From Terriglobia bacterium (GTDB lineage Bacteria > Acidobacteriota > Polarisedimenticolia > Polarisedimenticolales > JAIQFR01): DNA of 64,000 nucleotides. The stretch covers positions 62,001 through 126,000 of the forward strand of contig JAIQFR010000001.1 of the NCBI GenBank assembly GCA_020073205.1, given 5' to 3'. Each line of letters starts with the position of its first letter. Within the stretch, counting starts at the first letter, position 1. A model generated the notes under the pieces. The model had not been told where the DNA came from. It saw only the letters and a program-made list of their open reading frames with translations, and searched no databases. Positions 6,251 to 15,832 of the stretch are shown one piece after another. Made by a program: the position numbers and the translations under genes.

Positions 6251-8218
6251 CTATTCGTTCAGGAAGACCGCCGGAACCCTGGGGCCGTTTTGGATGAAGT
6301 TCTTCATGCCGATGTCGTAGTCCACCGTCCGATTGCAGCGCGCGAACCCCGCCGCTTCGACCTCGAGGCCTTCCGCGAGGGGCTTCTCGAGCCCTTCGCG
6401 CAGGACGCCAACGAGGATGGCGTCGGTGACCAGCGAATGGTGACCGACGTCCAGCGCGGGGAGCTTCTCCGGAACGGGGAGCTGCGCCGGGTCCACGGGC
6501 GAGAGCTTCTTCTTCCCCGCGAGGTGCAGGCGAACGAGGTCCTTTGCCGCGCCCACGACGTCCGGCGCGGGCTCCCCCTCGGCCCAGCCCCAGGCGCAGG
6601 CCTCGGTCGCGCCCACCGGCCGTCCGGTGCGCAGGAGATCGAGGGCGCGCTCGATGCCGATCAGGCGGGGCAGGCGCTGGGTTCCGCCGTAACCAGGAAT
6701 GATGCCGAGGTTGACCTCGGGCTGGCCGAGCATCAGCGCCGGCCCGACGACGCGCGCGTGGCAGGCCATCGCGAGCTCCGCGCCGCCGCCCAGCACCGGC
6801 CCGTCCACCGCGGCCACGACCGGCTTCAGCATGCGCTCGATGGCGCCGAGTACGGCATGGCCGCGAAGGCACTTCTGACGCGCCTCCTCGGGGGTTTTGA
6901 GCGCGGCCAGCTCGCCGATGTCGGCGCCGGCCAGCGCACCGTCGAAGCTCGTGAGCACCACGCCGCGAACGGCGTTCTCGGCAGCCAGTCCGGAGAAGAC
7001 CTCCTCGAGCTCCGTCATGGTCCGCTCGTCGAGGGCGTTCCTCACCTCGGGACGCTGGATCGCGACCACCGCGATCTCCCCGTCGCGCGCGACGGAGACG
7101 TTTCTCAGGAAGGACGGGAGCTTCCGGGCGGCGACGCTCGTCGGCACCGGGAAACCCCGGTGCTTCGCGGCGTAGGCCGTGCAGATGTCGTGCACCCGAT
7201 CCGTGCCGAGTTCCTCGGCGAGATCGAGCAGGCCCGCACGGAAGCCGAGCGCGTTGCGCGTGAGCCAATTGAGCTCACGTGGATCGCAGGTGCCGTCGTC
7301 CGCCACTTGCAGCGCTCTGCCGAGGAGCACCGCCAGAATGCGGTCGAGCACCTCCTTCGCCCTCGCGGGGTCGATGCTCGGATCTCCGGGCTTGTTCCGG
7401 TCGTGCCACGGGGTCAGCCCCTGCTTCTTGAAGATCGGGGGGGGCGCGAACCACTCGCCTCCCTTGGGATCCTCGCGCATCAGCTCCATGCAGTGCACGT
7501 TCAGGAGATTGCCGCGGGTCAGGTCCATCACGAGGAACGGGCCTCCTCCTCCGATCGCGTCGTTGACGACCTTGTCCACCTGGGCCGGGGTGGCGACGCC
7601 TTCCGCCGCGATCCGCGCCGCCTCGCCGCAGTAGTTGCAGAAGATATCGTCCGCGGCGAAGCAGGGGACGTCGGCGGTGACGATCGGCACCTTCCCGAGC
7701 GACTTCAGCGTCGCGAGCATCCGGGCCCCGAACGCTTCGTCGCCGGACAGGACCACCTCGACGGGAAGAGCTCGCCATGCCGGGTAGAAGGGATGGTTCA
7801 CGAAGCAGCGCTCGGGATGCTCGGCCCCTGCGGCAATGCGGGAGCGTGGGATGCCGGACGTGGCGAAACCGATGAGGCAGTCCGCGCCGACCACCGTCTC
7901 GACGCTCTCGAGGATGACCTTCTTGATCCTGAGATCCTCGGTCGCGGCCTCGAGAACGTACTCGCATTCCTTGAGGTCCATTACGTTGCGGGTCGGGACG
8001 AGAGCCGTCTCGATGGCCTTGGCGGTCTTCGGGCTCAGCTTGCCCCGGGAGAGGCCCTTGGCCACGTATCCGCGAATCCGCGCGACGCCGGCGTCCAGCG
8101 CTTCCTGCTTGATGTCGTGGAGATAGACCTTGCCACCGCCGCCACCGGCGAGCGCCGCGACGAATCCGTAGGCGAGGTCCGGTCCGATGGAGCCCGAGCC
8201 GATCACTCCGACGATCAT
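6251..8218 (-). CDS. 3-hydroxyacyl-CoA dehydrogenase / enoyl-CoA hydratase fusion
   Basis: A 655-residue bifunctional beta-oxidation enzyme. Residues 1 to about 330 are the NAD-binding and C-terminal domains of 3-hydroxyacyl-CoA dehydrogenase (VGVIGSGSIGPDLAYGF Rossmann start). Residues about 365-560 form a crotonase domain (RPEVRNALDERTM; oxyanion region DGPVLGGGAELAMACHARV; NLGIIPGYGGTQRLPRLIG). The order dehydrogenase then hydratase is opposite to proteobacterial FadB/FadJ and resembles Bacillus FadN-type proteins. Cotranscription with the downstream thiolase fits an alpha/beta fatty-acid oxidation pair. I see no lesion. Confidence 0.92.
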   Translation of the reverse strand: MIVGVIGSGSIGPDLAYGFVAALAGGGGGKVYLHDIKQEALDAGVARIRGYVAKGLSRGKLSPKTAKAIETALVPTRNVMDLKECEYVLEAATEDLRIKKVILESVETVVGADCLIGFATSGIPRSRIAAGAEHPERCFVNHPFYPAWRALPVEVVLSGDEAFGARMLATLKSLGKVPIVTADVPCFAADDIFCNYCGEAARIAAEGVATPAQVDKVVNDAIGGGGPFLVMDLTRGNLLNVHCMELMREDPKGGEWFAPPPIFKKQGLTPWHDRNKPGDPSIDPARAKEVLDRILAVLLGRALQVADDGTCDPRELNWLTRNALGFRAGLLDLAEELGTDRVHDICTAYAAKHRGFPVPTSVAARKLPSFLRNVSVARDGEIAVVAIQRPEVRNALDERTMTELEEVFSGLAAENAVRGVVLTSFDGALAGADIGELAALKTPEEARQKCLRGHAVLGAIERMLKPVVAAVDGPVLGGGAELAMACHARVVGPALMLGQPEVNLGIIPGYGGTQRLPRLIGIERALDLLRTGRPVGATEACAWGWAEGEPAPDVVGAAKDLVRLHLAGKKKLSPVDPAQLPVPEKLPALDVGHHSLVTDAILVGVLREGLEKPLAEGLEVEAAGFARCNRTVDYDIGMKNFIQNGPRVPAVFLNE

Positions 8219-8431
8219 CGTCCGACTCCCCCCTCAGGCGATCCAAGGCGCGAGGAAATGGATGCCATCATTCCTCCATCTTACCGGCAGCTTACCGCCC
8301 GTAACAAGAACTCCCCGGCGACGGCCCCCCGGCTGCCCCGTGATCGCGACCCCCGACCCAGGTCACTGGATTTTCGCGGAATATTTCTGGAGTCAAATAC
8401 TCTTATTTCCAGGGGGCAAGGAGAACAACCG

Positions 8432-9547
8432 ATGAACGGAAAAGCTATGCGCCATCTCGGTGCCTCTGCGGCCGCCGTGTTCGTCTCCGCGATCGTCGTC
8501 TCCAGCTTCGCCGCCGGCCCCGCCCGGACGATGCTCGGGGAGGCGCATTCGTACCATGTGAGCTTCCTCACGTCCGACGGCTTCGTGGAGGCACCCCAGC
8601 ACGACGCGAACCTGGTCAACGCCTGGGGACTCACCGCGACCTCCACGAGTCCTTGGTGGGTCGCGGACAACGGGACGGGGCTCTCCACTCTCTACGACGG
8701 GAACGGCGTGCCGCAATCCCTGGTGGTCACGGTCCCGGGCAATCCCACGGGCGCGGTAGCCGGGGCGGGAGCCGGGTTCATCGTGAACGACGGCACGAAC
8801 AGCGGACCCGCGCGATTCCTCTTCGCCAGCGAGGACGGCACCATCTCCGGCTGGAACCCGGGAGTCCCGCCGCCTTCCCCATCCCACCAGGCTTTCGTGG
8901 TCGTGGACAGCTCCCCCGCCGGGACCGTCTACAAGGGACTTGCGATCGCCAGCACGGGCGCGGGTGACCGTCTCTACGCGACCGACTTCCACAACGGCAG
9001 GGTCGATGTATTCGACGGGAGCTTCGCGCCCGTCGTCCGGATGGGTGCGTTCGTCGACCCCCGCATTCCGACCGGGTTCGCCCCGTTCGGCATCCGCGCG
9101 ATCGGCGGACGGATCTTCGTGACCTATGCGAAGCAGGACGCCGACCAGCATGACGACGTCGCCGGGCAGGGCATCGGGTTCGTGAGCGTCTTCGACACGG
9201 AGGGGACCTTCATCGCCCGGGTCGGCACCCGCGGCCAGCTGAACTCCCCGTGGGGGATCGCCCTCGCGCCCACCGATTTCGGTCGTTTCGGCGGCGACCT
9301 GCTGATAGGCAACTTCGGCGACGGGAACATCCTGGCCTACAGGATGACCGACGACATGCGCCGGTTCACCCCGGCGGGCCAGCTGCGCGATCAGGGCGGC
9401 AGGATCATCAGCATCGAGGGACTGTGGGCCATCTCGTTCGGCAACGGGGCGGCGGCAGGCGGAACGAACCAGCTCTTCTTCACCGCCGGCTCCGACCACG
9501 AAGCGCACGGGAGCTTCGGCAGGATCGACGTCGCCGGAGCGCCCTGA
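8432..9547 (+). CDS. Secreted TIGR03118-family beta-propeller-like protein
   Basis: A 371-residue exported protein. Residues 1-28 form a signal peptide (MNGKAMRHLGASAAAVFVSAIVVSSFA). The mature part has the TIGR03118 pattern: NLVNAWGLTATSTSPWWVADNGTGLSTLYDG near the N-terminus, then FASEDGTISGWNP, YKGLAIAS, LYATDFHNGRVDVFDG, FAPFGIRAIGGRIFVTYAKQD and a closing EGLWAISFGNG. These are repeated blade-like segments. Function of the family is unknown. The strong AAGGAG at 8418-8423 sets the start. It is a single-gene unit divergent from the beta-oxidation operon and ends before a hairpin terminator. Confidence 0.85.
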   Translation: MNGKAMRHLGASAAAVFVSAIVVSSFAAGPARTMLGEAHSYHVSFLTSDGFVEAPQHDANLVNAWGLTATSTSPWWVADNGTGLSTLYDGNGVPQSLVVTVPGNPTGAVAGAGAGFIVNDGTNSGPARFLFASEDGTISGWNPGVPPPSPSHQAFVVVDSSPAGTVYKGLAIASTGAGDRLYATDFHNGRVDVFDGSFAPVVRMGAFVDPRIPTGFAPFGIRAIGGRIFVTYAKQDADQHDDVAGQGIGFVSVFDTEGTFIARVGTRGQLNSPWGIALAPTDFGRFGGDLLIGNFGDGNILAYRMTDDMRRFTPAGQLRDQGGRIISIEGLWAISFGNGAAAGGTNQLFFTAGSDHEAHGSFGRIDVAGAP

Positions 9548-9603
9548 CTCCGCGCCGCGGCCGGGACATGGGCCGCGGCTCGTCGCGAAATCGGAATCAG
9601 GCC

Positions 9604-9630
9604 GAGGGGCGACCGCCAGGGTCGCCCCTC
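9604..9630 (+). terminator. Rho-independent terminator
   Basis: A perfect 11-bp stem (GAGGGGCGACC, 9604-9614, with GGTCGCCCCTC, 9620-9630) and a 5-nt loop, followed by TTCGTT. It ends the TIGR03118-like gene and lies between convergent genes. A second GC-only hairpin (CCGCGGCC/GGCCGCGG) precedes it at about 9556-9581. Confidence 0.7.
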
Positions 9631-9682
9631 TTCGTTCGGGTGTGCCGGCCCGGGGCGCCTCCGAGCGGGGCCCCGCCCAGGC

Positions 9683-12175
9683 TCACGCCGCGGGGCGGCG
9701 CCTGAGGGCGCCGTTCTCGAGCCAGTGCGCGTAGAGCCGTCGAACGCGGTACGCGTCGCTGCCCGCCAGACCCTCGCAGCTCTCGGGCGCGGTGCCTCGC
9801 GTCGCCTCCCGCCAGACCACCTCCATCAGCCCGCGGTCGCTCTCGTCCTGGGGAAGGGAAGGGCGAGCACCCGTCGGCATCAACGAGACGCCGTCGGGAA
9901 CCAGCGCGCGATCCTCCTGGAACTCGTCGTGCCGGCGGATCGCCTCGAGGAGCGCCGGCAGGACCTCCATGGGTTCCCCCTGGACCGGCAGGGTTTCCCG
10001 CAACGCCTTCTCGAACCGGAACGTCCCCGGCCGCGGCCGCTCCATCAGCTGGCACAACGCGTCCAAGCCGCGGAGCGTTCCCGTCTCGCACCCGCCGATT
10101 CTGCCGTCGCGCAGCACGAGGATCGATCGATCGTGTCCGTTGCGCTCGGAGATCACGAGGCGCCCGGTCTGTCGCGCGTCCGCCAGCGATTGGAGAAGCG
10201 CCGGAAGGCCGAAGAGCTCCAGATCGCCGGCGACGCTTTCCGTCGCCGGGGTCTCCGGCGCGGGCTCCGCCCGGAATCCGGCTAGCGCGTCGCGGGCACG
10301 CTCCGCGAATTCCTCGCCCGGGTAGCGCTCCACGATCTCCTCGAACAGCCTCTCCACGTCGGGCTTCCGCGTCCCCGACAGCGCCTGCACCAGGCAGCTC
10401 GCGACCGGCGCACCGCGCCTCAGGACGACCCCGAGGACCTTCGTCGGGAGGGCCTTCCTCAGCCATTCGACGAGCTCGCCGAGCCGGTCGCCGCCGGAGA
10501 GGTCGCAGTCCGCGAGATGTCGAAGGCGCCCGACCGTGTCGCCGAGGCGGGGGTCCTCCAGGCGCGCGTGGGCGACGACGGCGCGAACCGCGTCCCGCGT
10601 GCCGAGGAACGCCAGCGCCGCGCAGGTCCGGTCCAGGATCTCGAGCATCTCCTCTCCGGTGTAATCCGTGACCCCGGGATGCGCCGCGCGCTCGAACTCT
10701 TCGAGACGCTGGGCCAGGACCTGCGAGACCTTCCCATGGCTCAGGTTGGCCAGCGCGCCCACCGCCTCCTTGGTGACCATGAACGGGCGCTGCGGCCGGC
10801 TGAACTCGGCCAGGAGCGTGAGCTCCTTCTGCGGATCCTCTTGGGCGCCGCGAGGGATCCGGCGGAGCAGGAACACGAGGTTGCGACTGTAGAAGCCGTC
10901 GGGGTCGGGCGGCTTCCCGGCCAGACACCCCGCGAGCCGCTCGAGAACCTTGTTCCGGCAGGGCGTGCTGTACACCTCGAGGAGCGACAACATCAGCTTC
11001 CGCGTCTCCCGCTTGGGCTCGCCGTCGAGGCGGTCGAGGAGGCTGTCGGGGTTGAAGATCGGGAAGAACCACAGCACCTTGCGGAGCAGCCCGTGCTTGG
11101 CGGCGGTCGAGGCGAACTGGCGCAGCGGTCCGAGGGCGACCGCGCTCTGCGCCCGGGTCTTGACGATCCGGGCCAGCTCGCCGTCCACCTTCTTCTCCTC
11201 GATCAGCCTCTGCGCCGTGTCGAGCATCGCGACGGCCTGGGCGAGGTGACCCTCGTTGAACTGCTCGATGGCCGCGTAGACCATCTCGCTGAATCGCTGG
11301 ATCCCCTCCTCGCTCGAGCCGGCCATCGCCACGATCCGGTGCATCGCCTGGAGCAGCCGCCCGACCGCTGCTTCGTCGCCCGGCTTGGCCCGCTCCAGGT
11401 CGACCTCCCATTCCGGCATGCGCTGAGCGAGCATTCGGAACAGGCGGCGGTCGAGATTGGGCTCCATCCCGAGCTTGCGGAGCTTCGCGAGGGAGGACTC
11501 GAGCTGGTCGGCGTCGCGAGCCTCCGCGGCGGCCTTCGTCACCATCCGCGCGGCAAGCTCCTGCGTTTCCTCGTCCGCGGGCCCCTTGCCGGGCGCCGCG
11601 CGCACTTCGTCCATCCGCCCCATGAGCAGGGTCAGGCGGGGACTGGCGGGAGGCGGCCCGGCGCTCGGACGCGACACGTCTTCGATCCGCCGCTCCAGGG
11701 TCTGCTTGATCTCGGCTTCCTCGGCGGCGGTCCCCATCTCACGATTCAGCAGCGCGACCGGCGCCGACAACGTCGTCTCGGCCTCGGCGATCCGGCTCAG
11801 CTTCAGCCGGAGATCCGTCTGCTCCCCCTCGGGGCAGAGGCGGACGACGATGCGCGAAAGCTCCGCCACGTACCGGGCCATGGCTTTCGCGTCCACGACC
11901 CGCAGCTCGGCGAGATGGTGCAGCTTCTTGACCGCGTGATACACGTAGCTCGATACCGGCGCGGTCCGACCCGGCGCCTGGAGCTGGGCCTCGATCCAGT
12001 TGCGAAGGACGGCCGCTCCGTATTTGGGCGGCATGCGGACCAGGACCCCTGCGGCTTCCGCCGCCATCATGGGGGCGATCTCGTCCGCCAGGTAGCGCTG
12101 CACCTCGATCAGGGCCCGCTTGGCCGCATCCTGGGCGGTCGTGTCCGAGCTTCTGCCCGGGTCGTCCTCGCGCAT
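9683..12175 (-). CDS. Large cytoplasmic protein with C-terminal DUF4388 (PATAN-like) domain
   Basis: An 830-residue protein with no signal peptide or membrane helix. Roughly residues 30-640 are helical and HEAT/armadillo-like, with motifs such as MVTKEAVGALANLSHGKV and LEILDRTCAALAFLGTRDAVRAVV. A DUF4388 domain follows at about 665-750 (GDLELFGLPALLQSLADA, then GRLVISERNG..ILVLRDGRI). DUF4388 occurs in regulators of gliding, pili and two-component systems in delta-proteobacteria and Acidobacteriota, so a scaffold or signalling role is likely but unproven. The start is taken at ATG 12175, preceded at 8 nt by GAGG; the longer open frame to 12361 is Arg/Pro-rich and overlaps the divergent promoter region. 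Monocistronic. Confidence 0.75.
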   Translation of the reverse strand: MREDDPGRSSDTTAQDAAKRALIEVQRYLADEIAPMMAAEAAGVLVRMPPKYGAAVLRNWIEAQLQAPGRTAPVSSYVYHAVKKLHHLAELRVVDAKAMARYVAELSRIVVRLCPEGEQTDLRLKLSRIAEAETTLSAPVALLNREMGTAAEEAEIKQTLERRIEDVSRPSAGPPPASPRLTLLMGRMDEVRAAPGKGPADEETQELAARMVTKAAAEARDADQLESSLAKLRKLGMEPNLDRRLFRMLAQRMPEWEVDLERAKPGDEAAVGRLLQAMHRIVAMAGSSEEGIQRFSEMVYAAIEQFNEGHLAQAVAMLDTAQRLIEEKKVDGELARIVKTRAQSAVALGPLRQFASTAAKHGLLRKVLWFFPIFNPDSLLDRLDGEPKRETRKLMLSLLEVYSTPCRNKVLERLAGCLAGKPPDPDGFYSRNLVFLLRRIPRGAQEDPQKELTLLAEFSRPQRPFMVTKEAVGALANLSHGKVSQVLAQRLEEFERAAHPGVTDYTGEEMLEILDRTCAALAFLGTRDAVRAVVAHARLEDPRLGDTVGRLRHLADCDLSGGDRLGELVEWLRKALPTKVLGVVLRRGAPVASCLVQALSGTRKPDVERLFEEIVERYPGEEFAERARDALAGFRAEPAPETPATESVAGDLELFGLPALLQSLADARQTGRLVISERNGHDRSILVLRDGRIGGCETGTLRGLDALCQLMERPRPGTFRFEKALRETLPVQGEPMEVLPALLEAIRRHDEFQEDRALVPDGVSLMPTGARPSLPQDESDRGLMEVVWREATRGTAPESCEGLAGSDAYRVRRLYAHWLENGALRRRPAA

Positions 12176-12384
12176 CTCACCCACCTCGGGGAATGCCCCG
12201 ACGCAAGGAATATCGGCCTTGATGCGGGGCGGGTCAAACCGCCTCCCCCGCCGCCCGGGCGTGGGGTGCCCCGCTTTCTCTTCACCCGAAAAAGGGCGAT
12301 CGTTTCGATGAAATCGCGCGCCGGCCCCTCCCTTTGGCCCCGGCGCGTTGACCGCCCTCAAGGGGCGCGGTTACCCTTCCCGTC

Positions 12385-13428
12385 ATGCGCGGGCACCGCA
12401 AGGGAGACGGGGGGGGCGGAACCTGGGCACACCTGTCCGACGACGATCTTCTCGAGGTCCGCATCCGCGACCTCGAGGTGCGGATCCGGGGCAGCGCCCT
12501 CGAGCCCCACATCGGCCGCCTCCACCGGGAGCTCGAGAGCCGTGGTCTCGCCCTTCGGCCGCCGTGCTACCTGGCGGCGGAGTGGCTCTGCCCGGACGGC
12601 GAGGCCGCCATCGGGATCCCGTTCTACCTCGCCCACCCACGCCTCATGGCGCTGGAATTCCGGATGATGTTCGAGGTGGAGGGCGGGACGCGGGCCTGGT
12701 GCATGAAGCTGCTGCGGCACGAGGCCGGGCACGCCGTCGACCACGCCTACGGGCTTCACAGGCGGCCCGACTGGCGGCGAGTCTTCGGCTCCCCCGGCAC
12801 GCCGTACAATCCGTATTTCTACAAGGTCGATCCGGTCAGCAAGAACTTCGTGCGCAACGTGCCGGACGATTACGCGCAATCCCATCCGTACGAGGACTTC
12901 GCCGAGACGTTCGCCGTCTGGCTCCAGCCGAACTCGCTGTGGCGGACCCGCTACGCGGGCTGGCCCGCCATGCGGAAGCTCCGCTTCGTCGACCGGCTCA
13001 TGCACGAGATCGCGTGCCGGCGTCCGCCGCGCCGGAAGCCGCGGCTGCAGGGTCAGGCGCGGCTTCTCCAGTCCACCCTCAGGAGCTACTACGAGCGGAA
13101 GTCCAGGCGCCAGCGGCTCGAGGACCTGTCGCTGTGCGTCCGGGAGCTCAAGGCCATCTTCGGCGCGTCGCGCGCGAAGACGCCCGGAGACGCCGCGGCG
13201 GCGCTGATTCGCAGGAACAAGAAACTGATCGTCGAGGCCGTCGCGGCCTGGTCCGGAGACCGGCCGGGGCACGTGACGCGGGTCGTCGCGAGCCTCGCGC
13301 GGATCGCCAACGAGCACCGCCTCGTCGTGCGCGCCGATCCGGCCTCGACGCTCGTGCGGTTCTCGACGTACGTCGCCACGCTCATCGTCAATCGCCTCAG
13401 GACCCACGCGTACCGGCCGAGGAAGTGA
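12385..13428 (+). CDS. Putative zinc metallopeptidase (HExxH zincin)
   Basis: A 347-residue protein. The zinc motif LLRHEAGHAVDHAYGL lies at about residues 109-124. A downstream glutamate in YEDFAETFAVWLQ (about 170-182) is placed as a third ligand, as in gluzincin-like peptidases. The N-terminus is cytoplasmic-looking, with no signal sequence. The substrate is unknown. Its stop overlaps the start of the ATP-grasp gene (TGATG at 13426-13430), so the two are translationally coupled and probably act together. No clear Shine-Dalgarno precedes ATG 12385, so the start is uncertain. Confidence 0.75.
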   Translation: MRGHRKGDGGGGTWAHLSDDDLLEVRIRDLEVRIRGSALEPHIGRLHRELESRGLALRPPCYLAAEWLCPDGEAAIGIPFYLAHPRLMALEFRMMFEVEGGTRAWCMKLLRHEAGHAVDHAYGLHRRPDWRRVFGSPGTPYNPYFYKVDPVSKNFVRNVPDDYAQSHPYEDFAETFAVWLQPNSLWRTRYAGWPAMRKLRFVDRLMHEIACRRPPRRKPRLQGQARLLQSTLRSYYERKSRRQRLEDLSLCVRELKAIFGASRAKTPGDAAAALIRRNKKLIVEAVAAWSGDRPGHVTRVVASLARIANEHRLVVRADPASTLVRFSTYVATLIVNRLRTHAYRPRK

Positions 13429-14456
13429 TGGCCAGGAAGCCGCTCAGGATCCTCGCTCTCTTCGAGGTCAACGAGTCTCCCTTGGCCGACGACGAGTACG
13501 AGGAGCTGATGAAGACCCGCCAGGACTGGATCACGGAGGGGCACGTCCTGAAGGCCCTCCGGTCCAACGGCCACGAGGTGCTCCTCGGACCGATTCACGA
13601 TCATCCCCGCGAGATCCTCGCGCACGTCGATCGCGTGAATCCGGACCTCGTCTGGAACCTCGTGGAGGCGTTCCGCGGGCAGCGCCGGTTCGAGAGCAAC
13701 GTGGCCGGCGTCCTCGAGCTGCTCGCGATCCCGCACACGGGCTGCGGGCCGCACGGCCTGATGATCTGCCAGGACAAGGCGCTCTCGAAGAAGATCCTCC
13801 GCCACCACCGGGTCCCCGTCCCGCCGTTCGTCGTCTCCCGCTGCGCTCGGCCGCTCAAGGCGCTCGCGAAGTCTCTCCTTCCCGTCCTCGTGAAGCCGCT
13901 CGCCGAGGAGGGCTCCGTGGGGATCGCCCGCGATTCGTTCGCCGAGACCGAGGAGCAGGCGCTTCGCCGGGCGAACTTCCTCCACCAGCGCATGAAGACG
14001 GACGTCATCGTGGAGCGCTACGTGGAGGGGCGCGAGCTTTACGCGGGAGTCCTCGGCGACGCTCGGCTCACGGTCCTCCCTCTGCGGGAGCTGACGTTCT
14101 CCAAGGTCCCCGAGGGCGAGCCGCGGTTCGCCAGCTTCAAGGCGAAGTGGGACGAGGGCTACCGCGAGCGATGGGGGATCGTCAACACCTTCGCGGAGGA
14201 CCTCCCGGCGGGCACGGTTCAGAAGGTCTCGCGGCTGGCGAAGCGGACCTTCCGCGTGCTGCAGATGCGGGGCTACGGCCGGATCGACCTGCGCCTCGCG
14301 CCCGACGGGCAGCTCTTCATCGTCGAGGCGAACCCGAACCCCGACATCGGCTCGGGGGAGGACTTCGCCGAGGCGGCCGGGAAGGCCGGGATCCCCTACG
14401 AGGATCTGATCGAGCGGATCACGCGTCTGGCCCTGACGGGCCCTCCGAAGGCCTAG
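13428..14456 (+). CDS. ATP-grasp ligase (D-Ala-D-Ala ligase-like)
   Basis: A 342-residue ATP-grasp enzyme that would join a carboxylate to an amine through an acyl-phosphate. Seen in order: an N-terminal pre-ATP-grasp fold (LRILALFEVNESPLADDEYEELM); VWNLVEAFRG and IPHTGCGPHGLMICQDKALSKKIL, typical of D-Ala-D-Ala ligase relatives; LPVLVKPLAEEGSVGIA for ATP binding; VERYVEGRELYAGVLG; and the metal-binding YGRIDLRLAPDGQLFIVEANPNPDIG. The usual ddl role is unlikely because the gene is coupled to a metallopeptidase rather than mur/fts genes; peptide tailoring is one possibility. Its 3' end overlaps the nhaA 3' end by 38 bp on the other strand. Confidence 0.85.
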   Translation: MARKPLRILALFEVNESPLADDEYEELMKTRQDWITEGHVLKALRSNGHEVLLGPIHDHPREILAHVDRVNPDLVWNLVEAFRGQRRFESNVAGVLELLAIPHTGCGPHGLMICQDKALSKKILRHHRVPVPPFVVSRCARPLKALAKSLLPVLVKPLAEEGSVGIARDSFAETEEQALRRANFLHQRMKTDVIVERYVEGRELYAGVLGDARLTVLPLRELTFSKVPEGEPRFASFKAKWDEGYRERWGIVNTFAEDLPAGTVQKVSRLAKRTFRVLQMRGYGRIDLRLAPDGQLFIVEANPNPDIGSGEDFAEAAGKAGIPYEDLIERITRLALTGPPKA

Positions 14457-15636
14457 GAGTCGGGACCCGCGAGCCTCGAAGGGACAGCCAGCCGAGGACG
14501 CCGGCCGCCGCCGATGCCATCAGGATCCCGGTCTTCGCCGACGCGAGCAGGGAACCGTCGAACGCGAGGCCCGCGATGAAGAGGGACATGGTGAACCCGA
14601 TCCCTCCCAGGCAGGCCACGCCGATGATCTGCCTCCACCCGACTCCCTCGGGCAGCGCGGCGAGCCCGGCCCGAACCGCGAGCCAGGACGACAGCGTGAT
14701 GCCGACCGGCTTCCCGACGACCAGGCCGAGGACCACCCCGAGTGTCGCGGGATGCAACAGAGCGTCGAGAGGGCTGCCCTTTAAGACCACGGCCGCGTTG
14801 AAGAAGGCGAAGACCGGCATGATGAGGTACATGACCCACGGGTGAAGCGCGTGCTCGATCCCGGAGCGTGAAGGAACGGCCGCGGCGAGCAGGATGCCGG
14901 CCACCGTGGGGTGCACGCCCGATCGGGAGACCGCGAGCCACAACCCCACGCCGAGCAACCCGTACACGAGGGGACTGCGCACCCCGACACGGTTCGCGGC
15001 GAAGAGGAGAGCCATGAGCGCGGCGACCGCTCCGAGCGCGGCCCCGTCGATCCTCCCACCGTAGAAGATCGCGATCACCAGCACGGCTCCGAGGTCGTCC
15101 GCGATCGCCAGCGCGGTGAGGAAGACCTTGGCCCCGAGGGGCGCGCGCTTCCCGACGAGGGTGAGCACGCCGATGGCGAACGCGATGTCCGTCGCCACCG
15201 GGATCCCCCACCCCGCCGCCCTGTCGGTCCCGGCGTTCAGGGAGAGGTAGATCGCGGCAGGGACGATCATGCCTCCGGCGGCAGCGAGGAGCGGTAGCGC
15301 GGCCCGCCTCGGGCTCGACAGCTCGCCCACGAGGACCTCCCGCTTGATCTCGAGGCCGACGACCAGGAAAAAGATCGCCATGAGCCCGTCGTTGATCCAG
15401 ACCACGATCGGCTTCGAGAGAACGAATGGCCCGACGCCGACGGTGACCGGAGCGCGGGCCATCTCGAAGTACAGCGACCCCGCTCCCGAGTTGGCCCATG
15501 TGAGCGCGGCGACCGTGCAAAGAAGGAGGAGGATCCCCGCCGAGGCCTCGATGCGGAGGAATTCCTGGAACGGCCGGAGGATTCGCTCCGCCGGCGTCTT
15601 AGGGGGCACGGGAGCCGAATGGCCGCTCGTTGGCAT
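14419..15636 (-). CDS. nhaA: Na+/H+ antiporter NhaA
   Basis: A 405-residue inner-membrane antiporter that expels Na+ in exchange for protons. Visible landmarks: WANS and DGLMAIFFLVVGLEIKREVLVGEL early; PVATDIAFAIGVLTL; the ion-binding Asp pair in ALAIADDLGAVLVIAIFY; VHPTVAGILLAAAVP; and the terminal GGIGFTMSLFIAGLAF. About 11-12 hydrophobic helices are visible, the normal length. The start is ATG 15636 because GGAGG lies 5 nt upstream; ATG 15654 would place that site inside the gene. Its promoter region is shared with the divergent TPR gene at 15833. Confidence 0.94.
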   Translation of the reverse strand: MPTSGHSAPVPPKTPAERILRPFQEFLRIEASAGILLLLCTVAALTWANSGAGSLYFEMARAPVTVGVGPFVLSKPIVVWINDGLMAIFFLVVGLEIKREVLVGELSSPRRAALPLLAAAGGMIVPAAIYLSLNAGTDRAAGWGIPVATDIAFAIGVLTLVGKRAPLGAKVFLTALAIADDLGAVLVIAIFYGGRIDGAALGAVAALMALLFAANRVGVRSPLVYGLLGVGLWLAVSRSGVHPTVAGILLAAAVPSRSGIEHALHPWVMYLIMPVFAFFNAAVVLKGSPLDALLHPATLGVVLGLVVGKPVGITLSSWLAVRAGLAALPEGVGWRQIIGVACLGGIGFTMSLFIAGLAFDGSLLASAKTGILMASAAAGVLGWLSLRGSRVPTPRPSEGPSGPDA

Positions 15637-15832
15637 GGTTGCCTCCCGCTCCATACTAGACGAGAGCCTCGGGAATCCCTTCCTCGTCGCTCAGCCTCAC
15701 CTTCTTACCCGATTGCGTCGCATCCGCGTAACAATCACACGCCGGAATATCCGCACAAACCCAAGAATCCCGCGCCCATCCCTCGATTTTCCTCTGCCCG
15801 TGACGCAAATTGGAAGCGGAGGAACCGAGCCC

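Noticed and set aside
10517-12667. A 716-codon plus-strand frame opposite the DUF4388 gene
   Set aside because: The composition is His/Arg/Gly-rich with no domain pattern. The opposite strand has a recognised domain and a ribosome-binding site.
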